DNA of 64,000 bases, taken from Oceanobacillus sojae (GTDB taxonomy: Bacteria; Bacillota; Bacilli; Bacillales; Amphibacillaceae). The DNA lies in NCBI RefSeq assembly GCF_007991515.1, contig NZ_BJYM01000015.1, positions 62,001 through 126,000 of the forward strand. The letters run 5' to 3'. Positions within the stretch are counted from its first letter, which is position 1, and each line of letters opens with the position of its first letter. The position numbers and the translations under genes were made by a program. Shown piece by piece: positions 20,735 to 28,592 of this stretch. Under the pieces are notes generated by a model. It saw only the letters and a list, made by a program, of their open reading frames with translations, was not told where the DNA came from and made no database searches.

Positions 20735-21661
20735 TTGGCACCATCGAATCTTAACGCAAAAAAGTATGTAATTTCTACTGCATTTGCAGCAACTCTAGCT
20801 CTTACTCCAGTGGTAGGATCCAGCGTATTAGCTAATGCAGGAGAAGGATCTTCTGAGGGAGATATCACCTACGAAGAAAGTAACCTCCCAAATATTAATG
20901 CAGAACAATCTTCTGAGACAGAAACTCCGTCTGCAACAGTTAATTCTTCTCTTATTCAACAAGGTGATTCAGGTTCAGGAGTAGAAGAATTACAAAGTTC
21001 ATTACAAAATCTTGGTTACTCTTCCAGCAATGTAGATGGTATCTTTGGTGAACTTACTGCACAAGACGTAAGAAATTTCCAATCTGATCAAGGATTGCAG
21101 GTAGATGGTATTGTAGGACCAGCTACTTCTGAAGCATTAGGAAATCCTGTTGAGGCAGCTCCAGAAGCGCCAAGCTCTGAAGAAGCTTCTGAACCGGAAG
21201 CAGATGAAGGTGAGCTTGTAATTGAGGAAGTAGATAATTCTGACGACTCTAGTGAAACAGAAGCACCTGCTACAGCCAGCGGGGCAAATATTGTAGCTGC
21301 AGCAGAAAGTGCACTAGGAATTCCTTATCAATTCGGAGCATACACACCAGGAGACCCAAATCCTTCTGCATTAGACAGCAGTGGATTAATCAACTATACA
21401 TTTGAACAAGTGGGTATCAGTGTTTCCCGTACACACGCTGGAATGTGGGCAAATGACGGAGTGCATGTAGATTCTCCAAGCCCTGGCGATGTTGTTTTCT
21501 TCGAAGGAACTTACGATACAGCCGGTGCATCTCATAGCGGAATCTACATTGGTAATAATCAAATGATTCACGCAAGCAGCGGAAGCGGTCAAATGGTTGT
21601 TGCAGATATGAGCATTGATTACTGGCAAGACCATTATCTTGGAGCTAAATCTTTTCAATAA
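20735..21661 (+). CDS. Secreted NlpC/P60-like cell-wall protein with peptidoglycan-binding domain; catalytic Cys replaced by Ser
   Basis: 308 residues: signal peptide (about 1-35, ending SVLANA), a PG_binding_1 domain (about 72-135; LQSSLQNLGYSSSNVDGIFG), an acidic linker (about 140-185) and a C-terminal NlpC/P60 domain (about 188-308). In this family the catalytic motif is DCSG; here it reads LDSSG, so position 215 is Ser (codon AGC, one base from TGC). The two histidines are kept (SHSGIYIG, His267; MIHA, His279). The protein may be a wall-binding protein without DL-endopeptidase activity. TTG start is set by AAGGAGG seven bases upstream; ATG is absent there. A strong terminator follows. Confidence 0.85.
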   Translation: MAPSNLNAKKYVISTAFAATLALTPVVGSSVLANAGEGSSEGDITYEESNLPNINAEQSSETETPSATVNSSLIQQGDSGSGVEELQSSLQNLGYSSSNVDGIFGELTAQDVRNFQSDQGLQVDGIVGPATSEALGNPVEAAPEAPSSEEASEPEADEGELVIEEVDNSDDSSETEAPATASGANIVAAAESALGIPYQFGAYTPGDPNPSALDSSGLINYTFEQVGISVSRTHAGMWANDGVHVDSPSPGDVVFFEGTYDTAGASHSGIYIGNNQMIHASSGSGQMVVADMSIDYWQDHYLGAKSFQ

Positions 21662-21670
21662 TAATTTTTA

Positions 21671-21702
21671 AAACAGGCGTAAGCAGTTACGCTTGTTTTT
21701 TT
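21671..21702 (+). terminator. Terminator of the NlpC/P60-like gene
   Basis: AAACAGGCGTAA, loop GCAG, TTACGCTTGTTT with one G-T wobble, then a T-run. Confidence 0.9.
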
Positions 21703-21768
21703 ATGTCCACATTTCTAACCATTTTTTGTTATAATCAATGTAATTCAATCTAAAGGAGCTGATTTAAA

Positions 21769-21801
21769 ATGAAACAGGTTATACAGGTGATTGGAAAGTA
21801 A
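21769..21801 (+). CDS. Possible 10-residue leader peptide (MKQVIQVIGK)
   Basis: An ATG with a strong SD (AAAGGAG, 10 bases upstream) opens a 10-codon frame ending at TAA, 73 bp before the GNAT gene. Its last codons (ATT GGA AAG) form the left arm of a stem with CTTTTCAATC at about 21813-21822. That is the layout of translational attenuators, in which a ribosome stalled on the leader frees a downstream ribosome-binding site. No family is recognised, and it may equally be a decayed gene start. Confidence 0.35.
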   Translation: MKQVIQVIGK

Positions 21802-21849
21802 AGATATTTTCCCTTTTCAATCATTTTTCATAGAAAAAATCAAACAAAA

Positions 21850-21871
21850 ATGAAGTGAAAAGGAGATTCAT
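21850..21871 (+). promoter_or_regulatory. Possible hairpin enclosing the GNAT ribosome-binding site
   Basis: ATGAA (21850-21854) and TTCAT (21867-21871) flank the SD AAAAGGAG (21858-21865). The 5-bp stem is weak, but its placement could lower initiation until upstream translation rearranges the RNA. Confidence 0.3.
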
Positions 21872-21877
21872 CATTTG

Positions 21878-22426
21878 ATGTATACAGATAATAACCTTAC
21901 GATTCGCACTATTAAAAAAGAAGATTTACCACGTTTGTGGGAACTGATTTTTAAAAATGAAAAACCGGAATGGAAAAAATGGGACGCCCCTTATTTCCCA
22001 CATCAGACAAAACCGTTAGAAGCCTATTTGTCAGAGCAAGAAGTTTGGTTAGCTTCCGAAAATTGCTGGATTGTAGAAGTTGACGGTCAGGTTCGGGGAA
22101 CAGTTTCTTATTACTGGGAGCACGAGCCTTCATCCTGGCTGGAAATGGGTATTGTATTACATGAAGCAGAATCCTGGGGGAAGAGCATCGGCACACGAGC
22201 TTTGAGATTATGGATTAATCATCTCTTTAACCATTTACCCCTCGTACGTGTCGGTTTAACTACCTGGTCCGGCAACCAGCGGATGATTCGAGTAGCGGAA
22301 AAACTCGGGATGCAGATGGAAGCACGGATTCGGAAGGTCCGGTATTACAATGGAGAATATTATGATTCTATCCGTATGGGGATGCTGCGCGAGGAATGGG
22401 AACAGCAATATTACAGTAATTATTAA
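21878..22426 (+). CDS. GNAT-family N-acetyltransferase (RimJ/RimL-like)
   Basis: 182 residues from ATG; a TTG three bases earlier (21875) is also possible and better spaced from AAAAGGAG. The fold is acetyltransf_3/RimL type: LTIRTIKKEDLPRLWEL, WLEMGIVLHEAESWGKSIGTRALRLWINHLF (acetyl-CoA-binding region, with WGKSIGTRAL in place of Q/RxxGxG/A), VRVGLTTWSGNQRMIRVAEKLGM and EARIRKVRYYNGEYYDSIRMGML. Such enzymes acetylate ribosomal protein N-termini, small amines or drugs. The substrate is not evident. The upstream leader peptide and hairpins resemble inducible resistance genes, which is suggestive only. Confidence 0.85.
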   Translation: MYTDNNLTIRTIKKEDLPRLWELIFKNEKPEWKKWDAPYFPHQTKPLEAYLSEQEVWLASENCWIVEVDGQVRGTVSYYWEHEPSSWLEMGIVLHEAESWGKSIGTRALRLWINHLFNHLPLVRVGLTTWSGNQRMIRVAEKLGMQMEARIRKVRYYNGEYYDSIRMGMLREEWEQQYYSNY

Positions 22427-22470
22427 TCTAAAAAAGACAGGTCTTTTACGAGACTTGTCTTTTTTAGATT
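22425..22470. terminator. Bidirectional terminator between GNAT and Crp/Fnr genes
   Basis: A 19-bp inverted repeat (22425-22443 and 22452-22470) with one wobble and an 8-base loop. A-runs and T-runs on the two sides let it serve both converging genes; it overlaps the stop codon of the Crp/Fnr gene. Confidence 0.92.
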
Positions 22471-23135
22471 AATAATAAACGGTTCTCCAATTCCTTTTTA
22501 TCATGAAGTTTTATTTTATTTCTATTCCTTTTAATAAGTCCTTCTTTTTCCAGCCATTTTAATTTTCGGGAAACTGTTTCTGGTGTTGTTCCCAAGAAAG
22601 AAGCTAATTCTTTCATTTTCATTGGAATTTCTACTTGCGCTGATTCAGTGGTTTTATATAAATCAAGGAGATACGTCATTAAGCGTTCTTCCACTTTTTC
22701 CATCATTAAAAATCGGGTTTGCTGTTCTGCCTCCATCATTTTTTGGGCATTGATTTCTAACAGCTTCAAACTTAATTGCGGATACTGCAATAATATTTTT
22801 TGAAAATCCTCCTGTGTTAACAAGCAGACTTCTGTTTGTTGCAATGCTTCAGCAAATAGATTTTCATTTCGGGCTCCTAACAGCAAACCTTCCCCTTCAT
22901 AGCCACTGGGTCCGACAACTCTTAATAATTGCTCGCGGCCAGCTGCTGAAAGTTGATATACCTTCATATTTCCACGTGCAACCACAACTAATTTCGGGTC
23001 TCCATCGGGTGTAATAATCTGCTCTCCTTTTTCAAAAATACGATGATTTACCAGCGGATTAATCAACCTTTGATCTTCTAAATTCAAATGATGAAAAAGT
23101 GGTACTGCGGCTACACATAAATGCTCTTGGTTCAT
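22464..23135 (-). CDS. Crp/Fnr-family transcriptional regulator (FLP/FNR-like)
   Basis: 223 residues. A cyclic-nucleotide-binding-type beta barrel (about 10-125; FEKGEQIITPDGDPKLVVVARGNMKVY), a long dimer helix and a Crp-type HTH (KELASFLGTTPETVSRKLKWLEKEGLI, about 172-200). The recognition helix ETVSRKLKWL is FNR-like (E..SR), which fits binding to TTGAT-N4-ATCAA. The N-terminus has only one Cys (EHLCVAAVPLF); a 4Fe-4S FNR cluster needs four, so it is closer to the FLP group. It is the third gene after a metal ATPase and HMA protein, and a perfect FNR box lies upstream of that ATPase, suggesting autoregulation by redox or metal state. SD GGAGGG. Confidence 0.85.
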   Translation of the reverse strand: MNQEHLCVAAVPLFHHLNLEDQRLINPLVNHRIFEKGEQIITPDGDPKLVVVARGNMKVYQLSAAGREQLLRVVGPSGYEGEGLLLGARNENLFAEALQQTEVCLLTQEDFQKILLQYPQLSLKLLEINAQKMMEAEQQTRFLMMEKVEERLMTYLLDLYKTTESAQVEIPMKMKELASFLGTTPETVSRKLKWLEKEGLIKRNRNKIKLHDKKELENRLLLI

Positions 23136-23206
23136 CGTAAGCCCTCCGTTTCAAAATCCGGCTTTATTTAAGAAATTGAATAAAGCTGAGAATCTATCTT
23201 CTTTTC

Positions 23207-23437
23207 TCAATTATATGCCTGTACTTTTGTATTTTCTACTGTATAACCCAGATTTTCAATAACTCCTGTTAATTTGTCAGCACTTGTTTCCTTATTATCA
23301 ATTTCCGCTTTTACCTTGCTGGCATTAAATAGTACATTAACCTTTTTAACACCCTGCTGCTTCCGAACAGCACTTTCAATTTTTTGGATACATGATGGAC
23401 AAGTTAGGCTTTCTAATTGAATTATTACTTTTTCCAT
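23207..23437 (-). CDS. Heavy-metal-associated (HMA) domain chaperone
   Basis: 76 residues forming a single ferredoxin-like HMA domain. The metal-binding loop is LTCPSCIQKIE (CxxC, about residues 11-20), followed by VNVLFNASKVKAEID and a C-terminal ENLGYTVE. CopZ-type proteins carry copper or similar soft metals to P1B ATPases. The upstream ATPase lacks its own N-terminal HMA domain, so this protein likely supplies that function in trans. SD AGAAGGGG precedes ATG. It lies 31 bp after the ATPase gene. Confidence 0.88.
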   Translation of the reverse strand: MEKVIIQLESLTCPSCIQKIESAVRKQQGVKKVNVLFNASKVKAEIDNKETSADKLTGVIENLGYTVENTKVQAYN

Positions 23438-23468
23438 GAATAACCCCTTCTTTCTTTTATTTATATTT

Positions 23469-25370
23469 TTATTGTGCTTCTAATTTTTCATTTAGTACTT
23501 GATAGCTATCAAGTTTTTCAAATTTTGTACGATAACGTAATAGACGCATCCCATTGATAACAACTGCTAAGATGCTTAATTCATGTACCAGCATACCGCT
23601 GGCCATGTAAATATATCCGAAAACTAATCCGATAAGCAGAAAAATCACTGTACCCACGGCAATAATGATATTTTCTTTCATATTTGCTACTGTTTTCTTT
23701 GCTAAACCAAAAGCGTGAATTAATTTTTTAAAATCAGAATGTATTAAAACAATATCAGAGGTGTCCACCGCTACGTCCGTGCCATTTCCCATTGCAATTC
23801 CTACATCTGCTAAAGCGATAGAAGGACTATCATTCACACCATCACCGACAAAAGCTACCGTTCTTCCTTTATCTTGAAGCCGTTTCATAAAGCTGGATTT
23901 ATCTTCTGGAAGGAAGTCACCATGGATCTCCGTTATTCCCAATTCATTTCCCACCATCTCTGCTGTTGTCTGATTATCTCCTGTCAACATTACAAAATAC
24001 TTTATTCCCATTTGTTTTAATATCCGCAGCGTTCCTTTTGCATCTGGACGAACTTGGTCTTTAACACCAATTAACAATGCCAGCTGATTATTAATTGCTG
24101 CAAACACCGTAGAATTTCCTGATTGTTGGAGGCGGAGTAAGTCCTGTTCTGCTTGACTGTTTACTAAAACAGCATGATTCTCCATTAATGTTTGATTACC
24201 AATTATTATTTTCTGTGCATCGATTTGTGCAATAATTCCCTGTCCTTTCACAACTTCTGTTTTATTAATTTTTGCATATCTGGTTTCCCTCACATAGTCT
24301 AATATTGCTTGTCCCAACGGGTGCTCTGATTCTCTTTCCACACTGGCAGTCAGCCAAAGCGCTTCTTGTATATCATCCGTATACGCTTTCACTTCAGAAA
24401 CTGCCGGCTTGCCATTGGTTAATGTCCCTGTTTTATCAAATATCATTGTATCTACTTTACTAACTGCGTTCATCAATTCACCGTTCTTTATTAAAATGCC
24501 ATTCTTTGCTCCATTTCCAATTCCGGCAACGTTAGAAACAGGTACACCAATAACCAATGCTCCTGGACATCCTAAAATCAAAATCGTGATTGCCAAGTGG
24601 ATATTCTGAAAAAGAAAACCGACGATAAACGCAAGCAGCAATACAATCGGCGTGTAGTACTTTGCAAAACGGTCAATAAATCGTTCCGCTTTAGATTTAT
24701 TATCCTGTGCTTCTTCAACAAGTTCAATAATTTTTCCAAAAGTCGTGTCTTCCCCTATTTTCTCAGCTTCTATCTTCAACGTACCATTTTCTAAAATTGT
24801 ACCGGCAAACACTTTCTCTCCGATTGCTTTGCCAGTTACCCTGGATTCTCCTGTCACGCTCGCTTCATTGATATAGCCATCCCCTTCTCGAATAGCACCA
24901 TCTACAGGGATTTGTGCTCCCGTTTTAACAAGAAGCAAATCTCCTTTATTTACTTCCTCAATAGGAATTTCTTCTATGTCAGCTTTATCGATCCGTAAAG
25001 CACTGGCAGGTGCCATTTTTATGAGTTCCTGAATGGCTGAACGTGTTCTCTCTAGTGTCTTTTGTTCCAATAAACCTCCAAATAAAAACAGAAAGATAAC
25101 AATAGCTGATTCACTGAACTCACCAATGATAAACGCTCCAGATACAGCAATAGATACCAACAATTCAATACTGATTATTTTTACTTTTAGTGCTTGATAC
25201 GCTTGGATAAATATCGAAGGAATACCAATAACGGAAGCCATTATCATTGCAAGTGAATATCCTAAATCCCAATCAAATGAAAATTTAAAAATAAACCCTA
25301 GAACAATCAAAACACCGCCGATAAGTACAAAGGTATACTTATGTTTTATAAATAATTTCTGCAACTTCAT
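23469..25370 (-). CDS. P1B-type heavy-metal-translocating ATPase with CPG motif
   Basis: 633 residues with full P1B catalytic machinery: TGES actuator (EASVTGESRV), DKTGT phosphorylation site (IFDKTGTLTNG), HP motif (ESEHPLG), hinge GDGVNDSP and about eight membrane helices. The transmembrane metal motif reads CPG (Cys268-Gly270, in LGCPGALVIGVP) instead of the common CPC or SPC, and the last helix has VHELSILAVVING. These predict unusual metal selectivity. There is no N-terminal HMA domain; a separate HMA gene follows. ATG at 25368-25370 is set by AGGAGGGAAAGAAA; the GTG at 25394 precedes that SD. An FNR box sits about 40 bp before the likely transcription start. Confidence 0.88.
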   Translation of the reverse strand: MKLQKLFIKHKYTFVLIGGVLIVLGFIFKFSFDWDLGYSLAMIMASVIGIPSIFIQAYQALKVKIISIELLVSIAVSGAFIIGEFSESAIVIFLFLFGGLLEQKTLERTRSAIQELIKMAPASALRIDKADIEEIPIEEVNKGDLLLVKTGAQIPVDGAIREGDGYINEASVTGESRVTGKAIGEKVFAGTILENGTLKIEAEKIGEDTTFGKIIELVEEAQDNKSKAERFIDRFAKYYTPIVLLLAFIVGFLFQNIHLAITILILGCPGALVIGVPVSNVAGIGNGAKNGILIKNGELMNAVSKVDTMIFDKTGTLTNGKPAVSEVKAYTDDIQEALWLTASVERESEHPLGQAILDYVRETRYAKINKTEVVKGQGIIAQIDAQKIIIGNQTLMENHAVLVNSQAEQDLLRLQQSGNSTVFAAINNQLALLIGVKDQVRPDAKGTLRILKQMGIKYFVMLTGDNQTTAEMVGNELGITEIHGDFLPEDKSSFMKRLQDKGRTVAFVGDGVNDSPSIALADVGIAMGNGTDVAVDTSDIVLIHSDFKKLIHAFGLAKKTVANMKENIIIAVGTVIFLLIGLVFGYIYMASGMLVHELSILAVVINGMRLLRYRTKFEKLDSYQVLNEKLEAQ

Positions 25371-25402
25371 TTTCTTTCCCTCCTCTCTGTTCACACTGTT
25401 AT

Positions 25403-25442
25403 TTTATAATGAGGGAAAAAGAAAATAATTGATGACTATCAA
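25403..25442 (-). promoter_or_regulatory. FNR box and promoter of the metal-ATPase operon
   Basis: TTGATGACTATCAA (25429-25442 on +) is a perfect FNR/FLP half-site pair (TTGAT-N4-ATCAA). On the minus strand TATAAA (25408-25403) could be the -10, which places the box centre about 40 bp before transcription start, the position of class II FNR activation. The operon's last gene encodes a Crp/Fnr protein. Confidence 0.65.
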
Positions 25443-25484
25443 GATATGAAAAAACACTCTCGAAAATGGTGATTTATTTCAAAT

Positions 25485-25514
25485 AAAAAAAGTACCTCGA
25501 AAGGTACTTTTTAT
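25485..25514. terminator. Terminator upstream of the ATPase operon
   Basis: AAAAAGTACCT (25487-25497) pairs with AGGTACTTTTT (25502-25512) across CGAA. A and T runs on both sides allow bidirectional use; it probably ends the minus-strand transcript from the ABC/membrane protein genes at 25.8-27.7 kb. Confidence 0.8.
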
Positions 25515-25649
25515 TCAATATATTCCAGAATAATTCTTAAACAAAAGCTTGTTCTTCGTTTTTTAATAACAGTTCCTTTTAGCTGATTAATATATACAGA
25601 AAAAAGAATTTGTATTAAAACAATACTACATTTTGCGGGAATTTTTGGT

Positions 25650-25725
25650 GAGATAAATAATCACAAATGTTTCCTGTAAGGCGAGTAATCGCAAAAGTAC
25701 TTCGATGGGGCAAGTAATCGCAGCT
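25650..25725. repeat. Short degenerate tandem repeat with the AGTAATCGCA motif
   Basis: Three units about 28-29 bp apart: a degenerate AATAATCACA at 25656, then AGTAATCGCA at 25684-25693 and 25713-25722. GATGGGGCAAGTAATCGCA here closely matches the ends of the repeat elements at 53.48-53.92 kb, so this looks like a remnant of the same dispersed family. The surrounding 25515-25796 shows no gene. Confidence 0.55.
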
Positions 25726-25796
25726 CCAGCCCAACCTACCGAAAGATATCATAAATAGTTCATTAATCATCATATAGCTGCTTTTTGCGCGCCCTC

Positions 25797-26105
25797 TTAT
25801 AAAACACCTTTTGTTACTCTTGCTAATACTTTGTTAAGCAAACCTAAACAACAAAATAGTACGGCAACTACAATTACAAAAAATATGGCAGAACGGAGAA
25901 AAGTAAATGGGATAAAGCTGACAAGCCAGTTTCCAACATAATAAATAAGTACAAATACAATCGCAACTGTTACCAAATACGAAATAAGCACGCCGAATAC
26001 TTGAACATAATTAAGTTTTGAATACGTTTCTTTAAGTTCTTTTCTGTTTTTCCAAAAATTAAAAACTAATAAAACAGTACACAAAACAGAAAGTACACCA
26101 GCCAA
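25797..26105 (-). CDS. Small integral membrane protein, unknown function
   Basis: 102 residues with three probable membrane helices (about 3-18, 38-62 and 68-92) separated by a charged loop (NRKELKETYSKLNY). No family is recognised. A TTG start (26103-26105) is set by GGTGGAGATTC just upstream. It lies 70 bp after the ABC-2 permease gene in the same direction and may belong to that transporter operon. Confidence 0.6.
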   Translation of the reverse strand: MAGVLSVLCTVLLVFNFWKNRKELKETYSKLNYVQVFGVLISYLVTVAIVFVLIYYVGNWLVSFIPFTFLRSAIFFVIVVAVLFCCLGLLNKVLARVTKGVL

Positions 26106-26175
26106 GAATCTCCACCTCTATTTCTATGTTGTAAATCTTCTGCTGCTTATCAAACTATTCTAATAGCATCATTTA

Positions 26176-26880
26176 TTACCGTCTTCTATTTGCCAATATT
26201 AGAAACAACAGCAGAATAATTCCAGCATAAATCATAATCCATAAAAATGGAAGATAGGATATACCGGACAAACTTTCTCCCTTCCATTGAATCAGTGGCC
26301 GTTGTGTAATTGTTGCTGGGGGTAAAAGCCAGACAATGTATTTAAACGATGCAGGTAAAATATTCTCAATACCGGGTGCAGCAATAGACAAAATAATAGT
26401 CAGCACTAAACCTCCATAAGCGTTGATAGCACTTTCCATCATCATCTTACTAAAAAATCCGGCAACACCAATTCCCAGAACAGCTAAGAGAAGATGATTT
26501 ACAAAGGATATGAAACCAACGGCAGGAGATACAGAATCAGAAAACATATTAAAAATAATGGGATAGAGAAATGCAAATACAGTTAACAGAGCGGCAATCA
26601 GTGCAACAGTCAACAATTTTGCCAGATAATACCGATAGCTGCTTCCCAAATGCAAAATCATCAGCTGTCTTTGTACAGGTGAATCCAGGGATAGAACACT
26701 CAAACACAGCCAGGCGGAAATCACAAATAAAAATAATGCCGTAATCGCATAACTATCAATAATTGGATTTGGCTTGTATGTATAAAACACCAGGATTAAC
26801 ACAAAAAAAGTGGAAATTGGCGGAAAATATTTATGGGAACGTACATAGTCATGCAAACTATATTGAATTACATCTTTCAA
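26176..26880 (-). CDS. ABC-2-type transporter permease
   Basis: 234 residues, six predicted membrane helices (from YKPNPIIDSYAITALFLFVIS to the C-terminal IMIYAGIILLLFLILANRRR), a typical ABC-2 exporter subunit. It follows the ATPase gene by 11 bp and must work with it. No substrate clue is visible; homologues of this short two-gene kind export peptides, lipids or drugs. Confidence 0.75.
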   Translation of the reverse strand: MKDVIQYSLHDYVRSHKYFPPISTFFVLILVFYTYKPNPIIDSYAITALFLFVISAWLCLSVLSLDSPVQRQLMILHLGSSYRYYLAKLLTVALIAALLTVFAFLYPIIFNMFSDSVSPAVGFISFVNHLLLAVLGIGVAGFFSKMMMESAINAYGGLVLTIILSIAAPGIENILPASFKYIVWLLPPATITQRPLIQWKGESLSGISYLPFLWIMIYAGIILLLFLILANRRR

Positions 26881-26891
26881 AAAATCTCTCC

Positions 26892-27725
26892 TTAGTTATT
26901 AACATCTGTGCTGTTAACAGATTCGATACTTCCTCCAGATTTAAGAACTCTCATTAAAATTTGATTACTATTTTTAGAGCTTACATATAGTAATAATCTA
27001 TCTTCTCTTTTTTCACTATATAATACTTCCTTCCATTCCTCTACATCGCTATCTATGAAGCCTTTTGTCTCAATCAGCTTCATACCTTGTTTTTCCGTCA
27101 GCATTTCTTCTGCCAGGCGGCCATCTCTTATGTAATAGGTTTGATCCACAATCCCCTCAAATATAGAAGCTTCATGATAGGTCAACAATACCGTTGTCTT
27201 CTGCTCCTTCAATTCGCTGATGATAGAAAGTAATTCCTGCTGCGCTGATATATCCAATCCAGATAACGGCTCATCCAGAATTAATAGTTCCGGCTGCTGA
27301 AGAATTGCTTGAATAATCCCGACTTTTTGGATATTCCCCTTGGATAACTCATTAATTCTTCGATTACTCCATTTATCTAATTGAAAACGACGCAATAATA
27401 ATGAAATACGCTGTTCCAGAATAGCTTCTGGGATACCATTTATCTTTCCGATATAGTGCAAATACTCATCCGGTGTAAAACGGAGATATTTGGGAAACCT
27501 TTCCGGTACATAACCAGTCCGCATGTTCTTAAAAGCATATAAAATCTTCCCTGAATCCGGCCGTTCTATCCCTGCTGCAATCCGTAAAAAGGTGCTTTTA
27601 CCGCTTCCATTCTCCCCCAGTATGGCAATAACCTGTTTTTCTTTTATGTGAAGGGAAACATCATATAAAACTTTCTTCTTTCCATATTTCTTGTTAATAT
27701 TTTTTAGTTCTGCAAGCTGCTTCAT
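26892..27725 (-). CDS. ABC transporter ATP-binding protein
   Basis: 277 residues. Walker A GENGSGKST near residue 37, Q-loop region GYVPERFPKYLRF, signature LSKGNIQKVG near 132 (degenerate LSGGQ), Walker B LLILDEPLSGLD near 153 and the H-loop LTYHEA near 185. The C-terminal extension of about 70 residues is typical of ABC-2 exporter ATPases. Paired with the permease immediately downstream. Confidence 0.9.
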   Translation of the reverse strand: MKQLAELKNINKKYGKKKVLYDVSLHIKEKQVIAILGENGSGKSTFLRIAAGIERPDSGKILYAFKNMRTGYVPERFPKYLRFTPDEYLHYIGKINGIPEAILEQRISLLLRRFQLDKWSNRRINELSKGNIQKVGIIQAILQQPELLILDEPLSGLDISAQQELLSIISELKEQKTTVLLTYHEASIFEGIVDQTYYIRDGRLAEEMLTEKQGMKLIETKGFIDSDVEEWKEVLYSEKREDRLLLYVSSKNSNQILMRVLKSGGSIESVNSTDVNN

Positions 27726-27806
27726 GCAATACTCCTTGTTGTGTCATTTCATCATATCTCTGTATAACACTTGGAAAATATATTTTCATATACTAACGGA
27801 AGCTGG

Positions 27807-28529
27807 TTATACTTTTTGCTTCATCAAATAGCTGTTATAATCCTGAAAAGCCACAGCCAGATTTTCAACCTTAAAATCCGGCCAGAATGTTTTATCCGCC
27901 CATAAATAGGCATTATGTATCTGCCAAAGCAGGAAATTACTAATTCTGCGTTCTCCGGCAGTACGAATCAAAATATCAATATCAGACTGCTCCTGTGTAT
28001 CTAAATAATGATTAAAATTTTCTACATTAAGCGACTGAATGATTGTATTATCTTCTTGTGACGCATCGTTAATTCTTTTTATAGCCCGAATAATTTCAGA
28101 CCTTGCTCCATAATTTAGAGCTATATTACAAACCATACCATCATTATCTTTGGTCAACAAAATAGTTTTGTTTATTTCCTCTATTAATTTTTCCGGTAAT
28201 CCATTCAAATCACCAATATGAAGGAAACGTATATTATTTTCTATCGCTTCCTGTCTCCACTCAAGCAAAAATTTCACAAATAACTGCATTAAATAATTTA
28301 TTTCTTTGATTGGGCGCTTCCAATTTTCAGTGGAAAATCCATAGAGAGATAAATATTTTACGCCTGCTTTCTTACATTCAATAGTCATCTCCTTCACAGT
28401 ATTCACACCTGCAAGATGACCGGCACTGCGCGGCAATCCCCGTTTTTTTGCCCATCGTCCATTTCCATCACAAATCATTGCTACATGCTTTGGTATATAG
28501 TCCAAATTCGTCCAATAATCTGTATTCAT
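27807..28529 (-). CDS. uppS: Isoprenyl (undecaprenyl) diphosphate synthase paralogue
   Basis: 240 residues of the cis-prenyltransferase family. Conserved regions: HVAMICDGNGRWAKKRGLPRSAGH (catalytic Asp near residue 20), YLSLYGFSTENWKRP and DILIRTAGERRISNFLLWQ. The end (HNAYLWADKTFWPDF) departs from housekeeping UppS, where the equivalent reads AYSEFYFTD..WPDF. Bacilli carry the essential uppS with cdsA and dxr; this isolated copy beside ABC-transporter genes is probably a second one. It condenses isopentenyl diphosphate into the C55 or a related lipid carrier. ATG at 28527-28529 follows AAGGAGATGCGGATCA; the longer frame from 28556 has no such site. Confidence 0.82.
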   Translation of the reverse strand: MNTDYWTNLDYIPKHVAMICDGNGRWAKKRGLPRSAGHLAGVNTVKEMTIECKKAGVKYLSLYGFSTENWKRPIKEINYLMQLFVKFLLEWRQEAIENNIRFLHIGDLNGLPEKLIEEINKTILLTKDNDGMVCNIALNYGARSEIIRAIKRINDASQEDNTIIQSLNVENFNHYLDTQEQSDIDILIRTAGERRISNFLLWQIHNAYLWADKTFWPDFKVENLAVAFQDYNSYLMKQKV

Positions 28530-28592
28530 TGATCCGCATCTCCTTAAGTAAAACATTTATACATCTTTTTAAGCAAAATTATTTTATTTCCA

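Noticed and set aside
25650-25725. CRISPR-like periodicity
   Set aside because: Units are only about 10 conserved bases, the first is degenerate and no cas gene is near; it fits a dispersed repeat better.
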